Shown: positions 56,037 through 64,000 of the stretch, piece after piece | Layout of the letters: each line of letters opens with the position of its first letter | Position numbering within the stretch: position 1 is the stretch's first letter | Assembly (NCBI RefSeq): GCF_900114605.1 | Contig: NZ_FOTP01000001.1 | Location: 744,001 to 808,000 of the forward strand | Length of the DNA stretch: 64,000 nucleotides | Direction of reading: 5' to 3' | Source of the DNA: Bradyrhizobium sp. NFR13 | GTDB lineage: Bacteria > Pseudomonadota > Alphaproteobacteria > Rhizobiales > Xanthobacteraceae | The notes under the pieces: generated by a model | What the model was told of the DNA's origin: nothing | What the model saw: only the letters and a program-made list of their open reading frames with translations | The model's database searches: none | Position numbers and translations under genes: made by a program

Positions 56037-57833
56037 TCAGGCGCCGGATAGCGTGGTCCAGCCTCGCTTCAGTTTCGCCTTGAGGGCTTGCCTGCGCGTC
56101 AGCTTTGGCGGCGCGGGCTCTTCATCTTCAGGCAGACGCAGGCCGACCACATTAACACGCCCTCCACCGAGACTGCGCGCGACGAGATCGATGCTGTCGA
56201 TCGGCAATGCGGCGCCAACGGTCGGCGCATGATCGAGATGGATATCGAAATAATCGGCCAGCGTCAGTGATGACTGGGCTGGATCGACCGCAATGCCGTA
56301 GATCGCTGCAAGATCACCAAGAGTGATTTCACCAGACACTATGAAATCACCAAGCAGATGCGGGTCCGGCGCCGTGCTCGGCGGCATGTCGACAAAGAAG
56401 CGATCCAGCGCTTCGGCCTTCTCCGGCGGCGCCAGCAGATAGATGTAGTCGCCGGCCATGACAGGCTCGGCCTCGGCCGGCGTCAGGATGCGCTCATCGC
56501 GAATGACCAGCGTCGGCTTCGACCACGACGGAATGAGGTTGCGCTTCAGGTAGAGGCTCTTCGGGCGCACGGCATAGCCGACCAGTTGCTGTTCGAGCTG
56601 ACCTGGCAAATCGAGTTCGATACGGCGCGGCCCCTTGTCGGTGCGCGGCAGAGCGACATGCAGCTTCCGGGCGGCAAAAGCCAGCGTCCATCCCTGAAAC
56701 AGCAGCGAGATGATCACGACCACGAAAGCGACGTCGAAGTACAGCGACGCCTTGGGCAGACCAACCAGCATCGGGATTGAGGCGAGGAAGATGGCGACGG
56801 CACCGCGCAGGCCGACCCACGACACGAATACCTTTTCGCGCCAGTTAAAACGAAATGGCTGCAAACACAGGAATACGGCAACCGGACGGGCCACAAACAT
56901 CAGAGCCAATGCAACGCCAACCGCCGGAATGATGCTGCCCACCAGCCGCTCCGGCGACACCAGAAGACCCAGCATGACGAACATCACGATCTGCGCCAGC
57001 CACGTCGCGGCGTCGAGGAACGTCACCACGGAATTGTGCGCTCGCGTCGGACGATTGCCGATGATGATGCCGGCAAGATAGACGGCCAGAAAGCCCGAGG
57101 CGTGAGCGATCTGAGCCAGCCCGAAGATCACCAAAGCCGCCGTGCAGACGAAGGGCGCATGCAACCCCTGCGGCAGCGCCACGCGATTCATGGCCAGGAC
57201 AACCAGCCGGCCACCGGCGACGCCGATCACGGTGCCCAGTACGGCTTCCTGAGCAAATTCCATTGCCACATGACTGGCAGAGGTGTCCCCCAGCGACAGG
57301 AGCCTGACCAGCGTCAGGGTCAGAAAAACGGCGAACGGATCGTTCGTTCCGGACTCAACTTCGAGCGTCGCGCCGACCCTCGGCCTGAGGCGCAGGCCCT
57401 GTGCGTGGACCAGCAGAAAGACAGCTGCCGCGTCGGTGGACGCCACCACCGCGCCGGTCAAGAGCGCCTGGGTCCAGTTCAGGTCGAGGGCATATTTGGC
57501 GATAGGCGCAGTGATCAATGCCGTCAACAACACGCCAATCGTGGCCAGTACCATCGACGGGGCCAGCACCGCGCGAATGGCCTGAAATCGTGTCTTCAAC
57601 CCACCGTCGAAGAGGATCAGCGCGAGTGCAACCGAGCCGACCACATAGGTTGTATGGACGTCGTCGAACCGCAGTCCGCCGGGGCCTGCTTCGCCGGCCA
57701 CCATGCCGATAAACAGGAAGAACAGCAGTAAGGGCGCGCCGAAGCGAAGCGCAAGCAGGCTGGACAGGATGCCAGCCATGACCAGAACTGCGCCGAGAAG
57801 GATGGCAATGCTGACGGAATCAAGTGACGCCAT
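56037..57833 (-). CDS. Potassium/proton antiporter (NhaP2/CvrA type)
   Basis: A 598-residue CPA1-family protein with 12-13 helices. Key ion-site residues are visible in VVASTDAAAVFLL (Asp of the TDAAA motif) and EVESGTNDPFAVFL (Asp of the NDP motif). The C-terminal 200 residues are cytoplasmic: an RCK_C domain (QQLVGYAVRPKSLYLKRNLI, LTPAEAEPVMAGDYIYLLAP) followed by a CorC/HlyC-type transporter-associated domain (FIVSGEITLGDLAAIYGIAV). This layout matches NhaP2 K+/H+ antiporters. Confidence 0.9.
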   Translation of the reverse strand: MASLDSVSIAILLGAVLVMAGILSSLLALRFGAPLLLFFLFIGMVAGEAGPGGLRFDDVHTTYVVGSVALALILFDGGLKTRFQAIRAVLAPSMVLATIGVLLTALITAPIAKYALDLNWTQALLTGAVVASTDAAAVFLLVHAQGLRLRPRVGATLEVESGTNDPFAVFLTLTLVRLLSLGDTSASHVAMEFAQEAVLGTVIGVAGGRLVVLAMNRVALPQGLHAPFVCTAALVIFGLAQIAHASGFLAVYLAGIIIGNRPTRAHNSVVTFLDAATWLAQIVMFVMLGLLVSPERLVGSIIPAVGVALALMFVARPVAVFLCLQPFRFNWREKVFVSWVGLRGAVAIFLASIPMLVGLPKASLYFDVAFVVVIISLLFQGWTLAFAARKLHVALPRTDKGPRRIELDLPGQLEQQLVGYAVRPKSLYLKRNLIPSWSKPTLVIRDERILTPAEAEPVMAGDYIYLLAPPEKAEALDRFFVDMPPSTAPDPHLLGDFIVSGEITLGDLAAIYGIAVDPAQSSLTLADYFDIHLDHAPTVGAALPIDSIDLVARSLGGGRVNVVGLRLPEDEEPAPPKLTRRQALKAKLKRGWTTLSGA

Positions 57834-58074
57834 GAGGCTCCGAGGCCGGAAATACTTGTAAATCCATGCTTATCGTCGTCATCCCGAGACGCCAAACGTT
57901 TTCTGCGTGACACTTGTTTGCAGGTATATTTCCCGGAACTTGCTCACAAGACTGGAGCTCTGCTCGATGGCGCCGACGTGGTGCTTGTGTGAATCTCCGC
58001 CCATCCGAATCAAATGCGCCGTCCGGCGATGATTCCGCACCACACGGTACATTCACGACAACGAGAGCTGCGCG

Positions 58075-59397
58075 ATGCTTGACCTGACCGACACCCACGA
58101 ATTCGTGCTGTCGACCGCACGATCGTTCGGCGCCGAGATAACCTCGCCGTGGTTCTATCTGCAGCTCGGACTGATGATGGCCGGCGGTGGCATTGCTTTC
58201 GCCATCGGGGCCGCAATCCGTTCGCGGGTCGATATGACTTCGCTGGCGATGGGCTGGCCGGCGCCGTTGCGCATGTTCATGCGCATCCTCGTCGGCAGCG
58301 CGGCCACCGCGGCCTTTGCGATCCTAATGACTCTCGACCGCGTGATCATGCTGAGCGTGACATGGCCGAGCCGCAGCTATTTGCTGTCGGTGGCGGCGAA
58401 GCTTGCACTCGCCTGGCTGGTGATCCGGCTTGTCACGAGCGTGATCCGTAACGAATTCCTGGTCCGGCTGGTGTCGATCTCGGCCTGGTTCGTGGCGGCC
58501 CTCAGCATTGTCGGCCAGTTGCAGCCGACCATCACCATGCTGGACGCGAACGGGATTGATCTCGGCGGCCTCCGGCTAACCCCGCTACTCTTGATCAAGC
58601 TCGGCGTCTTGCTCGCAGTGGCGCTGTGGCTCTCGAACATTGCCAGCAATTTTCTGGAAGGCCGGATCAGGCAGTCCCATGACCTCACGCCCTCAATCCA
58701 GGTCCTGCTGATCAAGCTGGTGCGCCTGCTCTTGATGGTGTTCGCCGTCGCTCTCGTCATGGGTGCGGTCGGCATCAACCTCTCGGCCCTCGCTGTATTC
58801 TCCGGCGCGGTCGGTGTCGGTATCGGTTTCGGCCTGCAGAAAATCGTCGCCAATTTCATCAGCGGCGTGATCCTGCTCGCGGACAAATCGGTGAAGCCCG
58901 GCGACCTCGTTACCATCGGCGACAGTTCCGGTCGCATCAGCGCGATGAACACGCGCTACATCTCGGTCGCCGCGGGCGACGGCCGCGAGTTCCTGATCCC
59001 CAACGAGGACCTCATTACCCAAAAAGTGGTGAACTGGACCTATACGGACAAGGACACGCTGGTGAAGGTCAATTTCAACGCCAATTACGATGCGGATCCG
59101 CGCGTCGTCTGCAAGCTGGCCATCGACGTCGCAACGGCATCGCCGCGGGCCAATACGGCCAAAACACCGAACTGCATCCTCACCGAATTTGCCGAAGCCG
59201 GCATGAAATTCTCTCTGACCTTCTGGATCGACTCGCCCGACGGCATGGACGCCGTGAAGAGCGAGGTGATGCTGGGCCTGTGGGATGCCTTCAAGCGCGA
59301 GGGCATCCGCGTGCCTTATCCGGTCCGCGAGCTGAAAATCCGCAGCAGCGCATTGCCGGTCGAAACCGTCGTCGAAGTCGCCTCCGGTCCGGAATAG
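58075..59397 (+). CDS. MscS-family mechanosensitive channel
   Basis: A 440-residue membrane protein with about six helices followed by the MscS core. The pore helix is rich in Gly and Ala ([20 protein letters not shown]), then [20 protein letters not shown] of the beta domain and the fenestrated C-terminal vestibule ([20 protein letters not shown]). Extra N-terminal helices make it a larger MscS relative (YbdG/YnaI-like). It is followed by sfsA after 5 bases. Confidence 0.9.
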   Translation: MLDLTDTHEFVLSTARSFGAEITSPWFYLQLGLMMAGGGIAFAIGAAIRSRVDMTSLAMGWPAPLRMFMRILVGSAATAAFAILMTLDRVIMLSVTWPSRSYLLSVAAKLALAWLVIRLVTSVIRNEFLVRLVSISAWFVAALSIVGQLQPTITMLDANGIDLGGLRLTPLLLIKLGVLLAVALWLSNIASNFLEGRIRQSHDLTPSIQVLLIKLVRLLLMVFAVALVMGAVGINLSALAVFSGAVGVGIGFGLQKIVANFISGVILLADKSVKPGDLVTIGDSSGRISAMNTRYISVAAGDGREFLIPNEDLITQKVVNWTYTDKDTLVKVNFNANYDADPRVVCKLAIDVATASPRANTAKTPNCILTEFAEAGMKFSLTFWIDSPDGMDAVKSEVMLGLWDAFKREGIRVPYPVRELKIRSSALPVETVVEVASGPE

Positions 59398-59402
59398 GTC
59401 CG

Positions 59403-60116
59403 ATGAAGCTTCCGCTCGACCTCGTTCCGGCGACGCTGCTGCGGCGCTACAAGCGCTTCCTTGCCGATGTCGAACTGGCCGACGGCAGTGTGATCACCGC
59501 CCATGTTGCCAATCCCGGCGCAATGATCGGCCTGCAGGCGCCGGGCGCGCGGGTCTGGCTGTCGAAGCCGCCGAGCAAGACCCGCAAGCTGCCTTTTTCG
59601 TGGGAGCTGATCGAAGCCGATTTCGGCAATGGCCCCGAACTGGTCGGCGTCAATACGATGCACCCCAATGCCATCGTTGCCGAGGCACTGGCCAACAACG
59701 CGATCCCCGAACTCGCCGGCTACGACATCATCCGCCGTGAGGTAAAATATGGCGCGGCGTCGCGGGTGGATTTCCTGCTGGAACACCCTTCGCGGCCGCC
59801 CTGCTATGTCGAGGTCAAGAACGTCCACATGATGCGCCAGCCCGGACTGGCCGAATTCCCGGATTCCGTCACCGCGCGCGGCGCCCGCCATCTCGACGAA
59901 TTGGCCGCCATGGTCGCTGCAGGTGCCCGAGCCGTAATGCTGTTTGTGGTCCAGATCGGCTCGTCCACGGCTTTTGCGCTGGCGCGGGATATCGACCCGG
60001 CCTATGGCCGCGCCTTCGACAAGGCCCGTGCCGCAGACGTCGAAGCCATCGCCTATACCTGCCAGATAGACCACGGCAGCATCGTTCTGGCCGGCCGCGT
60101 GCCGATTCAGCCATGA
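59403..60116 (+). CDS. sfsA: SfsA family protein
   Basis: A 237-residue protein with an N-terminal OB-like domain ([20 protein letters not shown], CHxPNPGAM-like [15 protein letters not shown]) and a C-terminal PD-(D/E)XK nuclease-like domain: [44 protein letters not shown]. coli SfsA was described as a sugar-fermentation stimulation protein and binds DNA; the nuclease fold is clear but activity is uncertain. ATG at 59403. Confidence 0.93.
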   Translation: MKLPLDLVPATLLRRYKRFLADVELADGSVITAHVANPGAMIGLQAPGARVWLSKPPSKTRKLPFSWELIEADFGNGPELVGVNTMHPNAIVAEALANNAIPELAGYDIIRREVKYGAASRVDFLLEHPSRPPCYVEVKNVHMMRQPGLAEFPDSVTARGARHLDELAAMVAAGARAVMLFVVQIGSSTAFALARDIDPAYGRAFDKARAADVEAIAYTCQIDHGSIVLAGRVPIQP

Positions 60117-60247
60117 ATATGGCGAGCATGCGGACCGAGCGATGAGGTCCTGGAAGGCCTCCTTTGGCTTGCGCTGACCGCCCCAGCCATTAAATTGGGG
60201 CCTCAAATCAAACATTCCCGTCGCATCCTGCTTGGCAAGATCACCTG

Positions 60248-61075
60248 ATGAGCTACGTCGAAGCCTCCGAAACCTCCCAGCGCAAAACCGGTCAGATCAA
60301 GCTGCATGGTCCCGCCGCTTTTGCTGGCATGCGCAAGGCCGGCGCGCTGGTGTCGCTCTGCCTCGACGAACTGACCGATCTGGTGAAGCCGGGCGTGCTG
60401 ACTTCGGCAATCGACGACTTCGTGCGGGAATTCGCCTTCAGCCATGGCGCCTTTCCGGCGACGCTGATGTATCGCGGCTATCGCTATTCGACCTGCACGT
60501 CGATCAATCACGTGGTCTGCCACGGCATGCCCGGCGACCGCGCGCTGAAGGAAGGCGACATCGTCAATGTCGACGTCACCTTCATCGTCGAGGGATGGTA
60601 TGGCGATTCCAGCCGCATGTATGGCGTCGGCGAACTCGCCCGCAAGGCGGAGCGTCTGGTCGAGGTCACCTATGAATCGCTCATGCGCGGCATCGCCGTG
60701 GTCAAGCCCGGCAATACTACCGGCGACATCGGCCATGCGATCCAGAGTTTCGTCGAACCGCAGCAGATGAGCGTGGTGCGCGACTTCTGCGGCCATGGCC
60801 TCGGTCGCATGTTCCATGACGAGCCAAACATCATCCATGTCGGCCGCCCCGGCGAAGGCGTGACCTTGCGCCCCGGCATGTTCTTCACCATCGAGCCGAT
60901 GATCAATCTCGGCAAGCCGCATGTGAAGGTCCTGTCCGACGGCTGGACCGCCGTGACCCGCGACCGGTCGCTGTCGGCACAGTTCGAGCACACCGTCGGC
61001 GTGACCGCGACCGGCGTCGAGATTTTCACGCTGTCGAAGCGGCATAACGAACAGCCGCCGACACCCGCCGCCTAA
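60248..61075 (+). CDS. map: Methionine aminopeptidase, type I
   Basis: Removes the N-terminal Met from new proteins. A 275-residue pita-bread enzyme with the five metal ligands visible: [20 protein letters not shown] (two Asp), [16 protein letters not shown] (His), FTIEPMI (Glu) and [11 protein letters not shown] (Glu). [20 protein letters not shown] carries the substrate His. The N-terminus is about 15 residues longer than the minimal type Ia enzyme. It follows sfsA by 131 bases. Confidence 0.97.
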   Translation: MSYVEASETSQRKTGQIKLHGPAAFAGMRKAGALVSLCLDELTDLVKPGVLTSAIDDFVREFAFSHGAFPATLMYRGYRYSTCTSINHVVCHGMPGDRALKEGDIVNVDVTFIVEGWYGDSSRMYGVGELARKAERLVEVTYESLMRGIAVVKPGNTTGDIGHAIQSFVEPQQMSVVRDFCGHGLGRMFHDEPNIIHVGRPGEGVTLRPGMFFTIEPMINLGKPHVKVLSDGWTAVTRDRSLSAQFEHTVGVTATGVEIFTLSKRHNEQPPTPAA

Positions 61076-61172
61076 ACTTCAAATCGCCGCAGCGCTACAG
61101 ACACTTTCTGGTTGCAAATGCAGCCGGGCACGGCATGCTCGTGGATACGATCCATGCGAGCCTTGGCGCCAC

Positions 61173-61892
61173 ATGCCCGTCAGTCCCAGTGATCCAGCCA
61201 CGCCGACGGGTCTTGCCGAAGCGCCGCATTATCATGGCCACCGAGAGCGACTGCGGGAGCGCTTTCGCAGTGTTGGCGCCGATGCACTGAGTGACTACGA
61301 GCTGCTGGAAATGGTCCTGTTCCGCGCGCTGCCGCGCCGGGACGTGAAGCCGCTGGCGAAATCGCTCATCACCAAATTTGGTTCCTTCGCCGAGACGGTG
61401 CATGCGCCGGATACACGACTGCGCGAAATCGGCGGCCTCGGCGAAGCCGCGATCACCGAGATCAAGCTGGTCGCTGCCGCCGCCAGCCGCGTTGCCAAGG
61501 GGCAGCTGAAGCAGCGCACCGTATTGTCGTCATGGGCCACGGTGATCGACTATTGCCGCTCGACCATGGCCTTTGCGGACAAGGAGCAGTTTCGCATCCT
61601 CTTCCTCGACAAGCGCAACCAGCTCATTGCTGACGAGGTGCAGCAGGTCGGCACCGTCGATCACACACCGGTCTATCCGCGCGAGGTGGTGAAGCGCGCC
61701 CTCGAACTATCCGCGACGGCCATCATCATGGTGCACAATCATCCATCCGGCGATCCCACACCCTCGCAGGCCGATGTGCAGATGACCAAGGCGGTGATCG
61801 ATGTTGCCGGTCCGCTCGGCATCTCGGTGCATGATCACATCATCGTCGGCAAACACGGCCATGCGAGTTTGAAGGGATTGAAGCTGATCTAG
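61173..61892 (+). CDS. radC: RadC family protein
   Basis: A 239-residue protein with an N-terminal helix-hairpin-helix region ([40 protein letters not shown]) and a C-terminal JAB/JAMM-like domain with [14 protein letters not shown], whose two His and Asp are the zinc ligands, followed by VHDHIIVG. RadC was once thought a repair protein; its true role is unclear, and some members may be deubiquitinase-like or transformation-linked. ATG at 61173. Confidence 0.93.
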   Translation: MPVSPSDPATPTGLAEAPHYHGHRERLRERFRSVGADALSDYELLEMVLFRALPRRDVKPLAKSLITKFGSFAETVHAPDTRLREIGGLGEAAITEIKLVAAAASRVAKGQLKQRTVLSSWATVIDYCRSTMAFADKEQFRILFLDKRNQLIADEVQQVGTVDHTPVYPREVVKRALELSATAIIMVHNHPSGDPTPSQADVQMTKAVIDVAGPLGISVHDHIIVGKHGHASLKGLKLI

Positions 61893-61897
61893 AACGC

Positions 61898-62593
61898 TTA
61901 GTTCTTGATGGTTTTGACGTATTCTTCCGCTGCCCGAATACCGCCCTTTGCCTTGAGCGTTAAGGCAGTTGTCCGCGGCTTCCATTCGGACATCAGCTTT
62001 TCTGCACTTCTGAGTTCCTGCTCGGACAACGTTGCAGCCATTTCATTTACATGTTTCGCGGGCGCCATGTTCGAGAGTTTGAAATATGCATATGCCAACG
62101 ACGGATCCCTTGGCGTTCCTTTTCCAATGAAATGCAAGCGGGACAATCCAAAGAGGGCGCCGGGATATCCCTGATCACCCGCCTTCTTCCACCATTTCAG
62201 CGCTTCTTCGGAATTCCCTCGTCGATCGTACAGATTGCCGACATCGTGCTGGGCGAGCGAATAGCCCGCTTCGGCCGCAACAAGCTTATACTTCAAAGCT
62301 TGATCGACGTTGGATTCTACGACGCCCGCGCCTTGCCCGTCATAGTAACAACCGAGCTTATAGGCGCCCAACGGGTCGTTGGACGCGGCTGATTTTTGAA
62401 ACCACTCAAAGGCCTGCCTGCGATCCTGTTGTGTGCCGATGCCGTTATTGTACATCATGCCCACGTGATATTGCGCCTCTGCATCTCCCTTGTTCGCCAA
62501 TGCGACCATTGCATTAAAGGTATCCGCGTCATTTGCGCTGGCAGGCATTGAGAAAAATAAAAGACATGAAAAAGCCAAGGCGAAAAATTTCAT
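61898..62593 (-). CDS. Exported Sel1-repeat protein
   Basis: A 231-residue protein with signal peptide (KFFALAFSCLLFFSMPASAN) and about four SEL1-like helical repeats: AEAQYHVGMMYNNGIGTQQD, PLGAYKLGCYYDGQGAGVVE, SLAQHDVGNLYDRRGNSEEA, PGALFGLSRLHFIGKGTPRD. Such repeats mediate protein contacts in the periplasm. The ATG at 62593 is preceded by GAGGG. Base composition is lower in GC than its neighbours (43% in 62041-62100 against 70% in 60301-60360, counted by hand), suggesting later arrival. It converges with radC, stops 5 bases apart. Confidence 0.87.
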   Translation of the reverse strand: MKFFALAFSCLLFFSMPASANDADTFNAMVALANKGDAEAQYHVGMMYNNGIGTQQDRRQAFEWFQKSAASNDPLGAYKLGCYYDGQGAGVVESNVDQALKYKLVAAEAGYSLAQHDVGNLYDRRGNSEEALKWWKKAGDQGYPGALFGLSRLHFIGKGTPRDPSLAYAYFKLSNMAPAKHVNEMAATLSEQELRSAEKLMSEWKPRTTALTLKAKGGIRAAEEYVKTIKN

Positions 62594-62704
62594 CTCACCC
62601 TCCAATCGGGTTGAACCATTTTGTCTTGGTCACCCGCAGCGGAAATAGGTTCGAAGAAGCTGATTTGCGCCGGACAGATTGATGCGTAAAGCGCAATCCG
62701 GGCA

Positions 62705-62722
62705 CCCCTGTCTTCGCAGGGG
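62705..62722. repeat. Small GC palindrome near the Inh-domain gene
   Basis: CCCCTG (62705-62710) pairs with CAGGGG (62717-62722) around TCTTCG, between the Inh-domain gene stop (62743) and the Sel1 gene start. It may be a REP fragment or the end of the upstream transcript. Confidence 0.45.
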
Positions 62723-62742
62723 CGACAAAAGCGAGCGAGCTC

Positions 62743-63447
62743 CTACTGCCGCAGCAATATCAGCGGATCGGCACTATCCGGCACACGGCGCCACTGCGCG
62801 TTGTCGTCTGCCTCGAAATGCCAGGTCTCACCCGATGCCGACATCATCAGCAGTTCGCCGCGTTCGAGACGCCACTGCTTGGGATTGAAATTCGCCACCA
62901 GGGGGTCGCAGCGCGGTTTCAGGAAGACGGCGAAATTGTCCTGCGTCGTCTCGGTATTGGTCAGCGTCAGGCCGCAGACCACGCGGCCGCTGCCGCGTAC
63001 CATCGACCAGTCGCCAATCATCTGGTCCATCGACTTGGTCAGCGATCGGGCCGCCGCCAGATTCTGCAGAATATAGACGCCCTCGCCGGTACGAATGCCC
63101 TCGAAGATACCACTCTCGACTTCGGTAAAATCGATCACCGCTTCGCCCGTCGGATTCTGCAGCCGGACGATATCGAGCCCCTTGATGTTCCAGGCTGCGA
63201 TGTCCTTGGTGAAGGGCAACGCCTTCGCGCAATCCGGCTCGAGTTCGAGCTTCAGCCCCTGCGGCGACGTATCGTTCTTCAGCGTCACCACGCAGGTCTT
63301 GCTTCGCTCGGTGGTAGAGAGCTCCCACTGCCCGATCATGTTTTTCCGAAGGGTGGCAGCATCCTGAGCGCGCGTCGGGGCGCCGACGAGCATCGCGCCG
63401 GCAACTGCCAGCACAAAATATCGACAGCGCCCCGACGCTAGTCTCAC
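62743..63447 (-). CDS. Exported protein with two AprI/Inh-like domains
   Basis: A 234-residue protein with signal peptide (RYFVLAVAGAMLVGAPTRAQ). Two similar beta-barrel halves follow: MIGQWELSTTERSKTCVVTL with LKLELEPDCAKALPF, and MIGDWSMVRGSGRVVCGLTL with FAVFLKPRCDPLVANF, each with a Cys pair and a GxW start like the AprI/Inh alkaline-protease inhibitor family. Classical inhibitors have one such domain next to a serralysin protease; no protease is seen here, so the role may be structural or unrelated. It starts 2 bases after the dehydrogenase stop. Confidence 0.75.
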   Translation of the reverse strand: MRLASGRCRYFVLAVAGAMLVGAPTRAQDAATLRKNMIGQWELSTTERSKTCVVTLKNDTSPQGLKLELEPDCAKALPFTKDIAAWNIKGLDIVRLQNPTGEAVIDFTEVESGIFEGIRTGEGVYILQNLAAARSLTKSMDQMIGDWSMVRGSGRVVCGLTLTNTETTQDNFAVFLKPRCDPLVANFNPKQWRLERGELLMMSASGETWHFEADDNAQWRRVPDSADPLILLRQ

Positions 63448-63449
63448 GA

Positions 63450-64000
63450 TCAGCGTCCCTTTATCGGCGTTTCCGCAATCGGTGTCGTCGGCGCCTTGCC
63501 GGCGAACCAGAGCTTGAGATTGTCGACCACAAGCTGATCCATCGCATTGCGTGTCACCACCGAGGCCGAGCCGACATGCGGCAGCAGAACCACGTTCTGC
63601 ATCGCCTTCAGCTCGTCCGGCACCTTGGGCTCCTGCGCAAACACGTCGAGGCCCGCGGCCAGAATAGTGCCCGACTTGAGCGCCGCAATCAGTGCAGGTT
63701 CATCAATCACCGAGCCACGTGCGATATTGATGATGATGCCGCGCGGACCGAGCGCCTGCATGACTTCCGCATTGACGAGATTGGCCGTCGAGGCGCCGCC
63801 CGGCGTGATAACGATCAGCGTATCCACCGCCTTCGCCATCTCGACCAGGTTCGGATAGTGCTTGTGCGAGACGCCTGCGGCCGGATTGCGCGAGTGATAG
63901 ACCACCGGCACCAGCGAGGCGTCGAGACGGCGCGCGATGGCCTGACCGATGCGGCCCATGCCCACCATGCCGACCTTGCGATCGCGCAGCGAGCCGACCG
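63450..64000 (-). CDS. 2-hydroxyacid dehydrogenase (5' end beyond window)
   Basis: C-terminal part of a D-isomer-specific 2-hydroxyacid dehydrogenase. The nucleotide-binding GMGRIGQAIARRL is followed by VDTLIVITPGGASTANLVNA, NIARGSVIDEPALIAAL (catalytic Arg), GLDVFAQEPKVPDEL (catalytic Glu region) and LLPHVGSAS (catalytic His). The frame remains open to the window end, so the N-terminal catalytic domain lies outside. Glyoxylate/hydroxypyruvate or glycerate use is likely, but the substrate is not determined. Same strand as the Inh-domain gene and probably cotranscribed. Confidence 0.92.
   Translation of the reverse strand, partial: VGSLRDRKVGMVGMGRIGQAIARRLDASLVPVVYHSRNPAAGVSHKHYPNLVEMAKAVDTLIVITPGGASTANLVNAEVMQALGPRGIIINIARGSVIDEPALIAALKSGTILAAGLDVFAQEPKVPDELKAMQNVVLLPHVGSASVVTRNAMDQLVVDNLKLWFAGKAPTTPIAETPIKGR

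Overview
The window is high-GC chromosomal DNA from an alphaproteobacterium, most likely a member of the Bradyrhizobium/Rhodopseudomonas/Afipia/Tardiphaga group (Hyphomicrobiales). This placement rests on gene content and order: recR-ybaB-dnaX with the SRP RNA upstream, the chvI-chvG-hprK-EIIA(Man)-HPr cluster near pckA, a DUF2865 protein, a membrane-type clan AA aspartic protease, and GC-rich REP-like palindromes of the kind common in that group. No tRNA, rRNA, insertion sequence, prophage or CRISPR array was found. Most of the sequence is densely packed core genome.

Layout. 0-5 kb: an AmpG-like permease cut by the window edge, an exported hypothetical protein, then recR, ybaB, dnaX and the 96-nt SRP RNA on the minus strand. 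5-10 kb: HIT protein, nudC, a PfkB sugar kinase, an Lrp/AsnC regulator with a dyad before its start codon, and a YeiH-type transporter with its LysR neighbour. 10-24 kb: phosphoglucomutase/phosphomannomutase, aspartic protease, hrpB, an acyltransferase, polA (proofreading site residues replaced), a LysE exporter, a GST, pyrE, an NhaD-like antiporter and a DUF2865 protein. 25-38.5 kb: glgP, an EamA protein, pckA, a HugZ-like protein, the chvI/chvG two-component system followed by hprK, EIIA(Man) and HPr, a GT39 protein and lepA.

39-49 kb is the most accessory-looking part: a branched-chain-type binding protein without permease genes, a Rv2258c-like methyltransferase, and a LysR/cupin/flavin monooxygenase/Bug binding-protein cluster that looks like uptake and oxidation of an unknown aromatic or organic acid. 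It also holds an AraC/O-methyltransferase/siderophore-interacting-protein cluster and a REP pair. At 49.0-49.2 kb a non-coding segment folds into many hairpins with a recurring CTCGCAA loop, enclosed by an 18-bp perfect inverted repeat. This is the strongest unexplained signal in the window.

49-64 kb: a c-di-GMP enzyme with an intact EAL and degenerate GGDEF motif, mepA, and a molybdate cluster (stand-alone Mop, an unknown exported protein, modA, modB and a short modC lacking its TOBE domain). These are followed by a K+/H+ antiporter, an MscS channel, sfsA, map, radC, a lower-GC Sel1-repeat gene, a double AprI/Inh-domain protein and a 2-hydroxyacid dehydrogenase cut by the window end.

Functional links. 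The chvIG-hprK-EIIA-HPr block is a regulatory, non-transport phosphotransfer branch placed beside the gluconeogenic gene pckA. The mod cluster imports molybdate and probably buffers it with Mop. The recR-ybaB-dnaX and polA/radC genes belong to replication and repair.
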